Notes: generated from the sequence alone by a model not told the origin. A DNA stretch of 64,000 bases from Thiopseudomonas denitrificans (GCF_002866065.1 NZ_LNJZ01000003.1:138667-202666), one strand, 5' to 3'; counted from the stretch's first letter, positions 45,588 through 55,461 are shown. Made by a program: numbers and translations.

Positions 45588-46742
45588 ATGCATGATATTG
45601 ACCTGACCGAAGAACAACGGATGATTCGCGACATGGCGCGCGACTTTGCCGCCGCCGAGCTGGCGCCCAATGCCGAGCGCTGGGAAAAGGAAGGCTGGCT
45701 GGACGACCAGGTGCTGCGCCAGATGGGTGAGCTGGGCCTGCTGGGCATGATGGTGCCGGAAGACTGGGGCGGCTCTTACATCGACTACACTTGTTATGCG
45801 TTGGCGGTGGAAGAAATCGCCCGTGGCTGTGCTGCCACCGGTGCGGTGATGAGTATTCACAGCTCGGTCGGTTGTGCGCCCCTGCTTAACTGGGGCAGCG
45901 AGGAGCAAAAACAGCAATGGCTGCCGGCGCTGGCCGCCGGTGAGGTGCTCAGCTGCTTCTGCCTGACCGAGCCGCAGGCCGGCTCCGAGGCCAACAACCT
46001 GCGTACCCGTGCCGTCGAGGATGGTGACCACTGGGTGATTAACGGCAGCAAGCAGTTTGTCAGCAACGCCAAGCGGGCCGGGCTGGCCATCGTATTTGCC
46101 GTTACCGACCCGGAGCTGGGCAAGAAGGGTCTGTCGGCCTTCCTGGTGCCCACCGACACGCCCGGCTTTGAAGTGGAACGCATGGAGCAGAAGATGGGGC
46201 TGAAGGCCTCGGATACCTGCGCGGTGACTTTGGTCAATTGTCGGGTGCCGAAAGAGAACATGCTCGGGCCGCGTGGCAAGGGTCTGGCGCTGGCGCTGTC
46301 CGGGCTGGAAGGTGGCCGGCTGGGCATTGCCGCCCAGTCGGTGGGCATTGCCCGTGCCGCCTTTGAGGCCGCGCTGAAATATGCCGGTGAGCGTGAGCAG
46401 TTCGGCAAGCCGATCCGTGAACACCAGAGCGTCGCCAACATGCTGGCCGACATGCATACGCAAATCAACGCCAGCCGGCTGATGGTGCTGCATGCGGCCA
46501 AGTTGCGCAGCGCCGGTCTGCCCTGCCTGTCGGAGGCTTCACAGGCCAAGCTGTTTGCCTCGGAAATGGCCGAACGGGTGTGCTCAATGGCGATCCAGGT
46601 GCATGGCGGTTATGGCTATCTGGAGGATTACGCAGTGGAACGGCACTACCGTGACGCAAGGATTACCCAGATCTATGAGGGCACCAGTGAAATCCAGCGC
46701 ATGCTGATTGCCCGTGAACTGGAGCATTATCCGTTGGCGTAG
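45588..46742 (+). CDS. Acyl-CoA dehydrogenase, probably isobutyryl-CoA dehydrogenase
   Basis: A 384-aa FAD enzyme. FAD-binding and active-site segments are present: [29 protein letters not shown], and the C-terminal [32 protein letters not shown] with Glu in YEGTS. Its place behind mmsA-mmsB-HIBCH indicates the isobutyryl-CoA to methacrylyl-CoA step of valine degradation. Two in-frame ATGs exist (45582 and 45588); AAGGAG at 45574-45579 is spaced correctly for 45588. Confidence 0.9.
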   Translation: MHDIDLTEEQRMIRDMARDFAAAELAPNAERWEKEGWLDDQVLRQMGELGLLGMMVPEDWGGSYIDYTCYALAVEEIARGCAATGAVMSIHSSVGCAPLLNWGSEEQKQQWLPALAAGEVLSCFCLTEPQAGSEANNLRTRAVEDGDHWVINGSKQFVSNAKRAGLAIVFAVTDPELGKKGLSAFLVPTDTPGFEVERMEQKMGLKASDTCAVTLVNCRVPKENMLGPRGKGLALALSGLEGGRLGIAAQSVGIARAAFEAALKYAGEREQFGKPIREHQSVANMLADMHTQINASRLMVLHAAKLRSAGLPCLSEASQAKLFASEMAERVCSMAIQVHGGYGYLEDYAVERHYRDARITQIYEGTSEIQRMLIARELEHYPLA

Positions 46743-46766
46743 CGCGGGAATTGTGTCGCCGTACAG

Positions 46767-46810
46767 ACCTCCCGGGTCGTTTGCATTGAGCAGGCGGGCC
46801 GGGAGGTTTT
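46767..46810 (+). terminator. Terminator of the mms operon
   Basis: ACCTCCCGG and CCGGGAGGT pair around a 23-nt loop and are followed by TTTT, 25 bp after the acyl-CoA dehydrogenase stop. Confidence 0.6.
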
Positions 46811-46829
46811 GCGTAGTGTTGCCGGGCGT

Positions 46830-47579
46830 TCAGGGTTGCATCAGCTCTTGTCTGCCGGTTCGTGCCAGGCAATACACATCCACACGCCGGGCACCGGCTG
46901 CCAGTAATGTGCGGGCCAGTGCCGCGCAGGTGGCACCGGTGGTCAGTACATCGTCGACCAGTGCCAGATGGCGGCCAGCCACCTGTTGCGGTTGCATCAC
47001 CTGGAACGCATTGAGCATGTTGGCTTGCCGCTGCCGGGCATCCAGCCCCTGCTGGGTACGGGTATAGCGTACCCGGCGCACGGCGTTGTGCAAGACGGGC
47101 CGCTGCAATGGCTGGCCCAGCCACTGGGCGATCATCAGTGCCTGGTTGTAGCCACGCTGGCGCAAGCGCTGGCTGGCCAGCGGCACCGGTATCAGCGCCT
47201 CGGCCAGTTCCAGTCCTTCCTCCTGCTGCAAATAGGACAAATGGGCGATCAGCAGTTCGCTGAGCAGACGTCCTGCGGGCCAGTCTCTGGCGTATTTGAA
47301 GTTACCCACCAGCATGTTGACCGGAAAATCATAACGCCAGGCGCAGTACGCCTTGTGGAATGGTTGACGCTGTTGCTGGCAGGCAGCGCACTCATCATCC
47401 CCGGCGGCAATCGGCAGGGCGCAATGCCGGCATCCGTGTAACAGCCAGGGCAGGTCTTGCTGGCAGCCGCTGCAAATCGGCAATGGCTGATTGTCCGGCC
47501 GGCCCAGACAGAGCAGGCAATGGTCCGGCTGCAATAAAAAGTTGTAAACCTTTTGTATCCATAAAAGTTGACAGCGCAT
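46830..47579 (-). CDS. ComF-family phosphoribosyltransferase-like protein
   Basis: A 249-aa ComF/GntX-like protein. The N-terminal part has four CxxC pairs (C21/C24, C36/C39, C50/C53, C64/C67), probably a zinc-binding region. The C-terminal domain has the PRPP motif LALVDDVLTTGATC and the RGYNQA segment. Family members take part in DNA uptake or use of DNA as a nutrient; its role in pseudomonads is not settled. It is divergent from bioB with only 62 bp between starts, a conserved neighbourhood in Pseudomonas. Its first codons overlap a BirA-like operator. Confidence 0.9.
   Translation of the reverse strand: MRCQLLWIQKVYNFLLQPDHCLLCLGRPDNQPLPICSGCQQDLPWLLHGCRHCALPIAAGDDECAACQQQRQPFHKAYCAWRYDFPVNMLVGNFKYARDWPAGRLLSELLIAHLSYLQQEEGLELAEALIPVPLASQRLRQRGYNQALMIAQWLGQPLQRPVLHNAVRRVRYTRTQQGLDARQRQANMLNAFQVMQPQQVAGRHLALVDDVLTTGATCAALARTLLAAGARRVDVYCLARTGRQELMQP
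47542..47574. promoter_or_regulatory. BirA-type biotin operator in the 5' end of the comF gene
   Basis: TTGTAAACC-N15-AGTTGACAG. The first half matches the bacterial BirA consensus TTGTAAACC exactly; the second fits GGTTTACAA at six of nine bases with correct spacing. It lies 68-100 bp upstream of bioB and within codons 2-13 of the comF gene, so a bound BirA could affect both directions. Confidence 0.6.
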
Positions 47580-47641
47580 GATTCCTCCCTGAATATTGCG
47601 ACAACTTTGTGCAGTCTAGCAGCCATAAAAAGGAACAATCC

Positions 47642-48697
47642 ATGCAAGTTGCCCACGACCTTCGTCATGACTGGCGCCTCGACGAGGTGCTGGCCCTGTT
47701 CGACCTGCCATTCAATGATCTGCTGTTCCGGGCCCAGCTGGTACACCGGCAACATTTCGACGCCAACCGTGTGCAGGTCTCCACTCTGCTGTCGATCAAG
47801 ACCGGTGCCTGCCCCGAGGACTGCAAGTACTGCCCGCAGTCCGGTCACTACAACACAGGGCTGGACAAGCAGAAGCTGCTGGAAGTGCAAAAGGTGCTGG
47901 AGGAGGCGCAGCGCGCCAAGACACAGGGCTCGACCCGTTTCTGCATGGGCGCGGCCTGGAAACATCCGACTGCCAAGGACATGCCCTACGTGCTGGAGAT
48001 GGTCAAGGGCGTCAAGGCCATGGGCCTGGAAACCTGCATGACCCTGGGCCGGCTGGACGAGCAGCAGAGCCGCGAGCTGGCCGAGGCCGGACTGGACTAC
48101 TACAACCACAACCTGGACACCTCGCCCGAGTTCTACAGCCAGATCATCACCACCCGCACCTACGCCGAGCGCCTGCAAACGCTGGCTCACGTGCGCGATG
48201 CCGGTATGAAGATCTGTTCCGGCGGCATCCTCGGCATGGGCGAGTCACTGGCCGACCGTGCCAAGCTGCTGCTGGAGCTGGCCAACCTGCCGGAACACCC
48301 GCAGAGCGTACCGATCAACCAGCTGGTCAAGGTACAGGGCACGCCGCTGGCGGATGCCGAAGACGTCGATCCCTTTGATTTCATCCGCATGCTGGCGGTG
48401 GCGCGCATCATGATGCCGAAGAGCCATGTGCGCCTGTCGGCCGGACGCGAGCAGATGAGCGACGAGATGCAGGCGCTGGCCTTCATGGCAGGGGCCAACT
48501 CGATTTTCTACGGCGACAAGTTGCTGACCACCGACAACCCCGAAGCCGACCGTGACCGCCAGCTGTTTGCCCGCCTCGGCATCCAGCCCGAGCAGCGCCA
48601 GGAGCACGACGATGATGTGCACTATGCCGCGCTGGAGCAGGCGGTGCTGCAAAATCGCGGCAGCGAGCTGTTTTACGACGCCGCAGCAGCGCAGTAG
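47642..48697 (+). CDS. bioB: Biotin synthase
   Basis: Radical SAM enzyme inserting sulfur into dethiobiotin. The 351-aa protein has the CX3CX2C motif in [13 protein letters not shown] (C57, C61, C64) and the [2Fe-2S]-ligand regions CMTLGRLD and [20 protein letters not shown] precedes the ATG at 47642. It heads the bioB-F-H-C operon. Confidence 0.97.
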   Translation: MQVAHDLRHDWRLDEVLALFDLPFNDLLFRAQLVHRQHFDANRVQVSTLLSIKTGACPEDCKYCPQSGHYNTGLDKQKLLEVQKVLEEAQRAKTQGSTRFCMGAAWKHPTAKDMPYVLEMVKGVKAMGLETCMTLGRLDEQQSRELAEAGLDYYNHNLDTSPEFYSQIITTRTYAERLQTLAHVRDAGMKICSGGILGMGESLADRAKLLLELANLPEHPQSVPINQLVKVQGTPLADAEDVDPFDFIRMLAVARIMMPKSHVRLSAGREQMSDEMQALAFMAGANSIFYGDKLLTTDNPEADRDRQLFARLGIQPEQRQEHDDDVHYAALEQAVLQNRGSELFYDAAAAQ

Positions 48698-48699
48698 CC

Positions 48700-49866
48700 A
48701 TGGCGTTTGACCTTGCCGGCCGGCTGGCTGCCCAGCAGCAGGCACAACGCTATCGCCGCCATGTCTGTGTGCAGGGCCCGCAAGGGCCGTTGCTGCAGAT
48801 TGATGGCCGCGAATATCTGGCTTTTGCCTCCAATGACTATTTGGGGCTGGCCAGCCATCCGCAGGTGGTCGAAGCGCTGCAACAGGGTGCCGGGCGCTGG
48901 GGCGTGGGCGGTGGCTCGGCACATCTGGTCACCGGCCACATGCAGCCCCACGAAGAGCTGGCGCAGGCACTGGCGGACTGGACCGGTCGTGAAGCTGCAT
49001 TGTTGTTTGGCAGCGGTTATCAGGCGAATCTGGCGGTGCTGACCGCGCTGCTGCAAGCTGGCGATCACTTGCTGCACGACCGTCTCAATCATGCTTCGCT
49101 GCTGGATGGCGGCCGTCTGTCGGGTGCCCGTTTCCAGCGCTATCTGCACAATGACATGACCAGTCTGGCTGGTCACCTGGCCCGCTGCCAGGGCGACACA
49201 ATGATTGCCACCGATGGCGTATTCAGCATGGATGGCGACCTGGCTCCGCTACCTGATATTTGCACACTGGCCGGCCAGCATGGAGCCTGGGTGATGGTGG
49301 ATGACGCCCACGGCATCGGTGTGCTGGGTGAAAGCGGTGCCGGCACGCTGGAGCATTACGGACTGGATGCACGGCAGGTGCCGGTATTGATGGGCACGCT
49401 GGGCAAGGCGCTGGGCACCTCCGGGGCCTTTGTTGCCGGCAGCCGCGAGCTGATTGAAAGCCTGATCCAGTTTGCCCGGCCCTACATCTACACCACCAGC
49501 AGCTCGCCGGCGGTAGCCTGTGCCACATTGGCCAGTGTGCGATTGGCCCGCGAGGACAATGATCGCAGGGCACATCTACAAGAGCTGATCCGGTTGTTCC
49601 GCCACGAGGCCGCCTTGCTGGGCTTGCCACTGGTCGACAGCCCGACCGCCATCCAGCCGTTGCTGGTCGGCGACAGTGGCCGCGCCCTGGCCATGTCGCA
49701 GCGTTTGCGCGAGCTGGGTATCTGGGTTACCGCCATCCGTCCGCCGACAGTGCCGGAAGGTGGCGCCCGTCTACGCATCACATTGACCGCCGGCCATAGC
49801 CGGGAGCAAGTGGAGCAGTTGCTGACGGCTTTGGAGCAGGTGCACGGGGAGTTTGCCAATGTGTAG
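48700..49866 (+). CDS. bioF: 8-amino-7-oxononanoate synthase
   Basis: PLP enzyme that condenses pimeloyl-ACP (or -CoA) with alanine. The 388-aa protein has the family fold with [13 protein letters not shown], the [14 protein letters not shown] segment, [11 protein letters not shown], and the PLP lysine K236 in [14 protein letters not shown]. It starts 2 bp after bioB. The stop codon lies inside the left arm of a REP-like palindrome. Confidence 0.96.
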   Translation: MAFDLAGRLAAQQQAQRYRRHVCVQGPQGPLLQIDGREYLAFASNDYLGLASHPQVVEALQQGAGRWGVGGGSAHLVTGHMQPHEELAQALADWTGREAALLFGSGYQANLAVLTALLQAGDHLLHDRLNHASLLDGGRLSGARFQRYLHNDMTSLAGHLARCQGDTMIATDGVFSMDGDLAPLPDICTLAGQHGAWVMVDDAHGIGVLGESGAGTLEHYGLDARQVPVLMGTLGKALGTSGAFVAGSRELIESLIQFARPYIYTTSSSPAVACATLASVRLAREDNDRRAHLQELIRLFRHEAALLGLPLVDSPTAIQPLLVGDSGRALAMSQRLRELGIWVTAIRPPTVPEGGARLRITLTAGHSREQVEQLLTALEQVHGEFANV

Positions 49867-49933
49867 GTGCGAATTTATTCGCACAAATATGGACCACACC
49901 GGATCATGGTGTGCGAATGAATTCGCACCTACA
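49862..49933. repeat. REP-like palindrome between bioF and bioH
   Basis: Two 23-bp inverted units (49862-49884 and 49911-49933, core GGTGCGAATTNATTCGCAC) differ by one base and flank 26 bp. Each unit is itself a small palindrome around GTGCGAA / TTCGCAC. This resembles the REP sequences that Pseudomonas carries in pairs between genes. No REP-associated transposase is in the window. Confidence 0.75.
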
Positions 49934-49964
49934 GGTTCGGACGTATATCTGCTGAGAGTGAGTG

Positions 49965-50669
49965 ATGAAGGTTAGCCTGCTACCCGGCTGGGGTTTGGGC
50001 TTGGCTCCGTTGCAGCCGCTGGCCGACTACCTCTCGAACAAGCACGAAGTACAGCTGCTGCCACTACCGGAATGCACCACAGCGGAACAGGCGCTGGACG
50101 AACTGGATGCGCAAATACCGGCAGACAGCTGGCTGATCGGCTGGTCGCTGGGCGGCATGCTGGCCACCGCACTGGCACACAGACGTGGTAACAGCTGCCC
50201 GGGACTGGTTACGCTGGCCAGCAATGCCTGCTTCGTTGCCCGCAACGACTGGCCTCATGCCATGCCGCAGCGGGAGTTCAACAATTTCAGCCGCCGCGCT
50301 GCACGCGACTGGAGCGGTACCCTCAAAGGCTTTCAGCAGCTGTGCCTGCATGGCGGTCAAATTGAGGCTGTGCCGGCAGAGCTGTCAGCTACCGCCTCGA
50401 CTGATACCGAAAGCCGGCTCGCCAGCCTGTCCTGGCTGGCGCAGCTGGACAACCGTACCGCCATTGCCGAGCTGCAGTGCCGGCAGCTGCATGTGCTGGC
50501 AGAAGCTGATGCACTGGTACTAGTCGGTGTGACGCATGACCTGCAGTTATTGAATCCTCAAGCGCAGGTGTGCAGCTGGCCGGGCAGTCATGCCTTTGTA
50601 CTCACGGACCACCGTGAGCTGGCCGCCGCAGTGCATGCTTTCATGACAGGGGGTGCGGTAAATGGCTGA
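49965..50669 (+). CDS. bioH: Pimeloyl-ACP methyl ester carboxylesterase
   Basis: Alpha/beta hydrolase that removes the methyl ester from pimeloyl-ACP methyl ester, ending the BioC/BioH route. The 234-aa protein has the nucleophile elbow GWSLGG (S61), the LLPGWGLG oxyanion loop near the N-terminus and a C-terminal His in WPGSHAFVLTD. It is diverged from E. coli BioH; the assignment leans on position between bioF and bioC. The start is ATG at 49965, with GAGAG upstream; GTG at 49962 is also possible. Confidence 0.85.
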   Translation: MKVSLLPGWGLGLAPLQPLADYLSNKHEVQLLPLPECTTAEQALDELDAQIPADSWLIGWSLGGMLATALAHRRGNSCPGLVTLASNACFVARNDWPHAMPQREFNNFSRRAARDWSGTLKGFQQLCLHGGQIEAVPAELSATASTDTESRLASLSWLAQLDNRTAIAELQCRQLHVLAEADALVLVGVTHDLQLLNPQAQVCSWPGSHAFVLTDHRELAAAVHAFMTGGAVNG

Positions 50670-51444
50670 GCCCTGCATCAATCCGGTGGCGCGGGCGTTC
50701 TCGGCAGCCGCGCACAGCTATGACAGCGAGGCTGCCCTGCAACGGGAGGTGGGCCTCCGGTTGCTGGAGCAGTTGCCCTCCATGCTGCAGGTCGACAGCT
50801 GGCTGGATCTGGGCTGCGGCACCGGCTATTTCTGCCAGCAGTTGCAGCAGCGTTTTCCCGACGCACAGGGTACCGGTCTGGATATTGCTCCGGGCATGCT
50901 GCAGCAGGCACGTGCCCTGCGGCCCGGTCCCGATTATCTCTGTGCTGATGCTGCCGCTGTACCGCTGGCCGCACAATCACAGGATCTGGTATTCAGCAGC
51001 CTGGCATTGCAGTGGTGTGAGGACTTTGCTTCGATATTAGCTGAAGCCGGGCGGATCTTGCGGCCCGGCGGGGTGCTGGCCTTCAGCAGTCTGGCCAGCG
51101 GTACCCTGTACGAACTCGGGTTGAGCTGGCAGGCGGCCGGCAGCACCGGCCGGGTCAACCGGTTTCGTACGCAGGATGATTACCGGCAGCACTGCGCGAA
51201 CAGCGGGCTGCAGACATTACAGCTGGAGTGTCGGCCCCATGTGCAGCATTACGCCGATGTGCGCGCGGTTACCCGCCATCTGCGCGGCATAGGTGCCCAG
51301 CACCTGCAACAGGGCGAGCGCCCTGGCCTGCTTGGGCGTAATGCCTACCAGCGACTGCTGCACAGCTATGAGCAGCTGCGCCAGCCGGCCGGGTTGCCGG
51401 TTACCTGGCAAGTGGTCTACGGCGTGTTGCGCAAGCCGGCATGA
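50662..51444 (+). CDS. bioC: Malonyl-ACP O-methyltransferase
   Basis: SAM-dependent methyltransferase that primes pimelate synthesis by methylating malonyl-ACP. The 260-aa class I methyltransferase has LDLGCGTGYF (motif I), GLDIAPGMLQQA and LVFSSLALQWCEDF, the latter typical of BioC. Its start overlaps bioH by eight bases. In P. aeruginosa bioD follows; here the next gene is a convergent chemotaxis transducer. Confidence 0.92.
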   Translation: MAEPCINPVARAFSAAAHSYDSEAALQREVGLRLLEQLPSMLQVDSWLDLGCGTGYFCQQLQQRFPDAQGTGLDIAPGMLQQARALRPGPDYLCADAAAVPLAAQSQDLVFSSLALQWCEDFASILAEAGRILRPGGVLAFSSLASGTLYELGLSWQAAGSTGRVNRFRTQDDYRQHCANSGLQTLQLECRPHVQHYADVRAVTRHLRGIGAQHLQQGERPGLLGRNAYQRLLHSYEQLRQPAGLPVTWQVVYGVLRKPA

Positions 51445-51509
51445 CAGGCGGCGTATGGCTGTGCCGCCGGTTGCGGAGTCATTCGCAGCCATCCCGCATC
51501 AGCAAAAGC

Positions 51510-53060
51510 CTATGACGCGCTGGTACGAAAGGCGGCCAGGTTGTTTTTCAGCTGGGCAAATTCCTGCATCAGTGCGCTGATATTGTGATCGACACTGAGG
51601 CTGGCGCTCCTGCTTTCCAGCGCCGTTTCGCGCACGTACCCGGCCTGGACCAGCAGTTCGCCGATTTCGGCCTGCTGTTCCCGGGATGCCTGGATGATGT
51701 CGTCACCAAGGCGGGTCATCTGCTGCAGAATGCCATCGATTTCGACAAAATACTCAATGGCCTGGCGTGCATGTTGCAGGTTGCCCTGGGCCTGTCCGGC
51801 ACTTTGTTCCATGGTGGTCACCGAGTCTTGCGAGATGGCATGCAGGCGGTGAATGATGTCGCCGATGCTTTGCGTGGCCTGGGCCGAGCGGGTGGCCAGG
51901 GTGCGCACTTCGTCCGCGACGACGGCAAAACCACGGCCTTGCTCGCCGGCACGGGCGGCTTCAATGGCGGCATTGAGTGCCAGCAGGTTGGTCTGTTCGG
52001 CAATGCTGCGGACATCGTCAAGAATGCTCATGGCGGCAGCGCAGTCGGCCGCCAGGCTCTGGATCAGTTCTGAAGTGTTGTCCAGGGTTGTGCTGAGCTG
52101 GCTCAGGCTTTGCTCCGAGCTGGAAATGATCCGGCTGCCGGCCTGTTGGCGTTCGGCAGCCTGGCGAATGGCCGTTACGGTTTCATCAATGGCCTGGTAC
52201 ACCGTTTCGGACATGCGTGAAATCGAGGTCAGGGACGTATGGATCTGGCTGGCCGCTTCCTGGTTGCTGTCGACCTGACGGGTCAGCAGTTGCATGTCCT
52301 GGCCGGTCTGCTGCAACAGCAGGGTCGAGTCGCGCTCGGCCTGCAGGGTGCGTTGCAGGGCCTGGTCCATGCTGCCCAGCACGCGGTCAAACAGGGCCAA
52401 TAGCGGGTTGTTGCGGTGCCGTGCGTCGATGCGCGCACCCAGGTCCAGACTGTCTTGTTTGTCATTGATTGCGGACAGGGTGCTGAGCAGGTTTTGTGAA
52501 ACCTCAAGCAGGTGACGGGCCAGGCTGACCATGTAGATCAGTACGGCTGACTCGATGACCACATAAAACGCATGCACGGCGACAATCGTCCAGGAATGGT
52601 GATGTTCCGGAAACAGGTAAATCGGATAGCCGGCCATCTGCAGCATGTGGATGCTGACGTGCAGTACTGCTGCGGTAGCGGCTGCCGCAACGACCGGACG
52701 CCAGTCAAGATAGGCGAACAGCGCGGCAATGAAGACGAAATAGCCGAAGTGGCCCTCGATCATGCCGTGCAGCTGGTGGACATGCAGGCTGACAAAGAAC
52801 ATCAGGACAATACCCGAACCGATGGACGATACCCTGTATGAGGCTTGCCATAGCAGCAGGCTGTTGATTGCGGTCAGGGCACCGCCAATGGTCAGGGCCA
52901 GCAGCCAGGTCTGGTGCACGCCGGCATACAGCCACGACATGGCCCAGGCCAGCAGTGTCATGATCCACAGTGTCTTGCCAATGTGCTTCTGGTAGTTGGC
53001 AATAATGCCAAGCAAACGGTTGTTGGATGATTCGGGAATGGGGGCACTCGCGTTTTGCAT
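51510..53060 (-). CDS. Methyl-accepting chemotaxis protein with six-helix membrane domain
   Basis: A 516-aa transducer. The N-terminal half has six predicted transmembrane helices (about 30-185) without a large periplasmic loop, so it may sense a signal in or near the membrane. A cytosolic coiled coil leads to the conserved signalling hairpin [21 protein letters not shown] and [19 protein letters not shown] (about 345-395), which binds CheA/CheW. No obvious HAMP domain is seen. The ligand is unknown. It is convergent with bioC, at the place where bioD might be expected. Confidence 0.9.
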   Translation of the reverse strand: MQNASAPIPESSNNRLLGIIANYQKHIGKTLWIMTLLAWAMSWLYAGVHQTWLLALTIGGALTAINSLLLWQASYRVSSIGSGIVLMFFVSLHVHQLHGMIEGHFGYFVFIAALFAYLDWRPVVAAAATAAVLHVSIHMLQMAGYPIYLFPEHHHSWTIVAVHAFYVVIESAVLIYMVSLARHLLEVSQNLLSTLSAINDKQDSLDLGARIDARHRNNPLLALFDRVLGSMDQALQRTLQAERDSTLLLQQTGQDMQLLTRQVDSNQEAASQIHTSLTSISRMSETVYQAIDETVTAIRQAAERQQAGSRIISSSEQSLSQLSTTLDNTSELIQSLAADCAAAMSILDDVRSIAEQTNLLALNAAIEAARAGEQGRGFAVVADEVRTLATRSAQATQSIGDIIHRLHAISQDSVTTMEQSAGQAQGNLQHARQAIEYFVEIDGILQQMTRLGDDIIQASREQQAEIGELLVQAGYVRETALESRSASLSVDHNISALMQEFAQLKNNLAAFRTSAS

Positions 53061-53312
53061 TTCAGGATGTCTCGATGACGTCAGCAGGGAGGTGTGGGTA
53101 AGGGAGCGTTGCCTTTATCGGCAGGTACGCCGAAAAATGAACGGGCCAGCTGCTTGGTGATGGTCTGGCGGTTTGTCTGGGGCTGTGGAAGGGCACGGCT
53201 GGTGCAGCTACCCGTGGCAGGCATGGGTATTGTGTCAGTCTCGCGCCACTGCCGGGCAGCGCATGGATGCAAGAGTTCTTGTTTTCCGGCCAGCAGGCCG
53301 TTGGCATGGCTT

Positions 53313-53717
53313 CTAGCGTTGCATCACCAGATTGTTGAAGAGCAGGTCATCAACCAGCGGCAGGCCTTCCTCTTGTTGTAGCACCTGCTGAACACGCAGC
53401 AGCGCGTCCCTGCGGATCGCTTCCTTGCCTTCGATGGTGGCAAAGTCCTCTTCGGTTTTTTGTGCAAACAGCAGGATCAGCTGATCGCGGATCAGCGGCT
53501 CGTGCATTTCCACTTTCGCCTTGTTGTCATTGCTCACGCGCAAGGCGATGTCGGCCTTGTAGTACTTGAGTTTTTTGCTGCCCGGGTCGTAATTTCCCAC
53601 CAGCGGAGGTACCAGGGTGATGTAGTTGACCGGAGCAGCTTCATTGGCCCTGGCTGCCGGCATTTGCAGAAGGCATGCCAGCAGCAGGACGGACAACAGG
53701 AATGACATTTTTTGCAT
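53313..53717 (-). CDS. FliL-like exported protein
   Basis: A 134-aa protein with an N-terminal signal peptide or anchor (MSFLLSVLLLACLLQMPAARA) and a FliL-type domain: YITLVPPLVGNY, LKYYKADIALRVSN, then EPLIRDQLILLFAQKTEEDF and a C-terminal LLRVQQVLQQEEG...LLFNNLVMQR. FliL stabilises the flagellar stator, but no other flagellar gene is nearby, and the signal sequence looks cleavable. It may be a stand-alone FliL paralogue of the kind found in pseudomonads. The start is the ATG at 53717, with GGAG at a usable distance. Confidence 0.85.
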   Translation of the reverse strand: MQKMSFLLSVLLLACLLQMPAARANEAAPVNYITLVPPLVGNYDPGSKKLKYYKADIALRVSNDNKAKVEMHEPLIRDQLILLFAQKTEEDFATIEGKEAIRRDALLRVQQVLQQEEGLPLVDDLLFNNLVMQR

Positions 53718-54026
53718 GGGCAGGACTCCAGAAGGGCGCGCGACGGCAGTACGGATGCCGTCCGGTATATCGGTACGGTCAAGTCTACCGCAGTATGCGA
53801 CCTTGGTTGTAGGAAAGTCGAAGCTGATTGTGGTTGCACGGATGCCGAGCCCCTGAATCCACAATGGTTAGCTGGAAAACCAAGTAATTGCTGTGCATAA
53901 ATGCACGGCTGGTCTGCGTGATCAACGGGTTTTAGTGCAGAAATCTAGTCCATAGACTCAAACCTGACTGCCCGTCCACACCTCGCACGGGCAACACAAT
54001 AACAAGATCAATTGCAGGTGTTTCCT

Positions 54027-55331
54027 ATGCTTACCCTGAGCTATCTCGGCTTGCTGGCCGGTCTGGTTTTACTGGTCATCCTGACCATGCGCGGTGTCAA
54101 CATCATCTTTGCGGCAGTGCTCTGCGCCATCATTGTGGCGTTGACCAGCAGCATGCATCTGGGCACCGCCATGCTCGACTACTACATGAAAGGCTTTACC
54201 GGCTTCTTCACCACCTGGTTTCCGGCCCTGCTGCTCGGTGCGATTTTCGGCCGGTTGATGGATGACAGTGGTGCGGCACTGGCGATTGCCAACAAGTCGA
54301 AACAGGTGCTGGGTGCCCGGCGGGCGATCATGGCGGTAGTGGGGGCGGGGGCCATCCTGACCTATGGTGGTGTCAGCGTGTTTGTGGTCGGTTTCACCCT
54401 GTATCCGATTGCCTTCGAACTGTTCCGCAGTGCCAACATTCCGCACAGGTTTATTCCGGCGGCCATTATCTTCGGCTCGATTTCCTTCACCATGGTGTCG
54501 CCCGGCTCGCCGGAAATCCAGAACCTGATTCCTACCACTCACTTCGGCACCACGGCCACTGCCGGCGGCATCATCGGTGTCCTGATGAGCCTGCTGATCA
54601 TGGCGCTGGGCGGCATCTGCCTGAAAATCATGGCGGACCGTGCCAAGGCTCGCGGCGAAGGCTTTGACTTGCCGGCCGATTATGGTGCCGTGGCCAGCAC
54701 CGGTACTACCCTGGTCGGTTTCTGGCCTTCGGTGGTACCGCTGGTGATTCTGGTGGGTGGCTTCAACCTGCTCAGCCTGTATATTCCGGTGATCGAGGCC
54801 CTGTTGGTGGCGATGCTGGCCAGCCTGCTGGCGGGCTATGGTATGTTTCACAAACAGATGACCAGGCCCGGCCAGATGATCAGCACGGGTACCGAAAATG
54901 CGCTGGTCGCCATTTCCAACACCTGTGCCGTGGTCGGCTTTGGCGCGGTGGCGTCGAAGTCGCCGGCTTTTGCCAGCATTGTTGCCGTGCTGACCGACCT
55001 GCCCGGCCTGGAGTATGCCGGCCTGGCGGTGGCAGTGACCGTGATTGCCGGCATTACCGGTTCGGCATCCGGTGGTCTGGGTATTGCCCTGCCGATCCTG
55101 GCCCCGATCTACCAGGGCATGGGGCTGGACAATGGTGCCATGCACCGGATCTCCGCGATCGCTTCCGGTGGTCTGGATTCGCTGCCGCACAACGGCTACG
55201 TGGTCACCACCATCCGTGCCATCTGTAAGGAAACCCACCAGCGGGCCTACCCCGGCGTGCTGGTGGTCAGTGTACTGGTACCGCTGCCGGTGCTGGCGCT
55301 GACGGTAATCCTCTACAGCATCTTTACCTGA
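54027..55331 (+). CDS. GntP-family permease
   Basis: A 434-aa inner-membrane transporter with about twelve helices. Family segments include the TTWFPALLLGAIFGRLMDDSG and FTMVSPGSPEIQNLIPT loops and the GASGGLG-like GSASGGLGIALPI re-entrant stretch. GntP proteins take up gluconate or related hydroxy acids; the substrate cannot be named from context. The start is the ATG at 54027 (MLTLSYLGLLAGLVLLVIL). It is monocistronic with a clear terminator. Confidence 0.88.
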   Translation: MLTLSYLGLLAGLVLLVILTMRGVNIIFAAVLCAIIVALTSSMHLGTAMLDYYMKGFTGFFTTWFPALLLGAIFGRLMDDSGAALAIANKSKQVLGARRAIMAVVGAGAILTYGGVSVFVVGFTLYPIAFELFRSANIPHRFIPAAIIFGSISFTMVSPGSPEIQNLIPTTHFGTTATAGGIIGVLMSLLIMALGGICLKIMADRAKARGEGFDLPADYGAVASTGTTLVGFWPSVVPLVILVGGFNLLSLYIPVIEALLVAMLASLLAGYGMFHKQMTRPGQMISTGTENALVAISNTCAVVGFGAVASKSPAFASIVAVLTDLPGLEYAGLAVAVTVIAGITGSASGGLGIALPILAPIYQGMGLDNGAMHRISAIASGGLDSLPHNGYVVTTIRAICKETHQRAYPGVLVVSVLVPLPVLALTVILYSIFT

Positions 55332-55344
55332 GTGCAACAGTGAC

Positions 55345-55370
55345 AACACCCGGCCTCGCCGGGTGTTTCC
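55345..55370 (+). terminator. Terminator of the GntP gene
   Basis: AACACCCGGC and GCCGGGTGTT pair perfectly around a CTC loop, 13 bp after the stop, followed by a short T/C tract. Confidence 0.75.
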
Positions 55371-55461
55371 GTTTGGCGACGGCAACAGCAGGACAAGTCC
55401 GGCCAGCCGGCAGATGGCGTATAATGCCGCCTCCGCAAAGTTACCGGCCCCTGCCTGACCG

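Noticed and set aside
53061-53312. Gene in the 252-bp gap between the chemoreceptor and the FliL-like gene
   Set aside because: Short overlapping frames on both strands lack start context and domain character.
55420-55425. TATAAT as a promoter for pnuC
   Set aside because: The -10 match is perfect, but no -35 at 16-18 bp is visible, so I did not list it as a feature.
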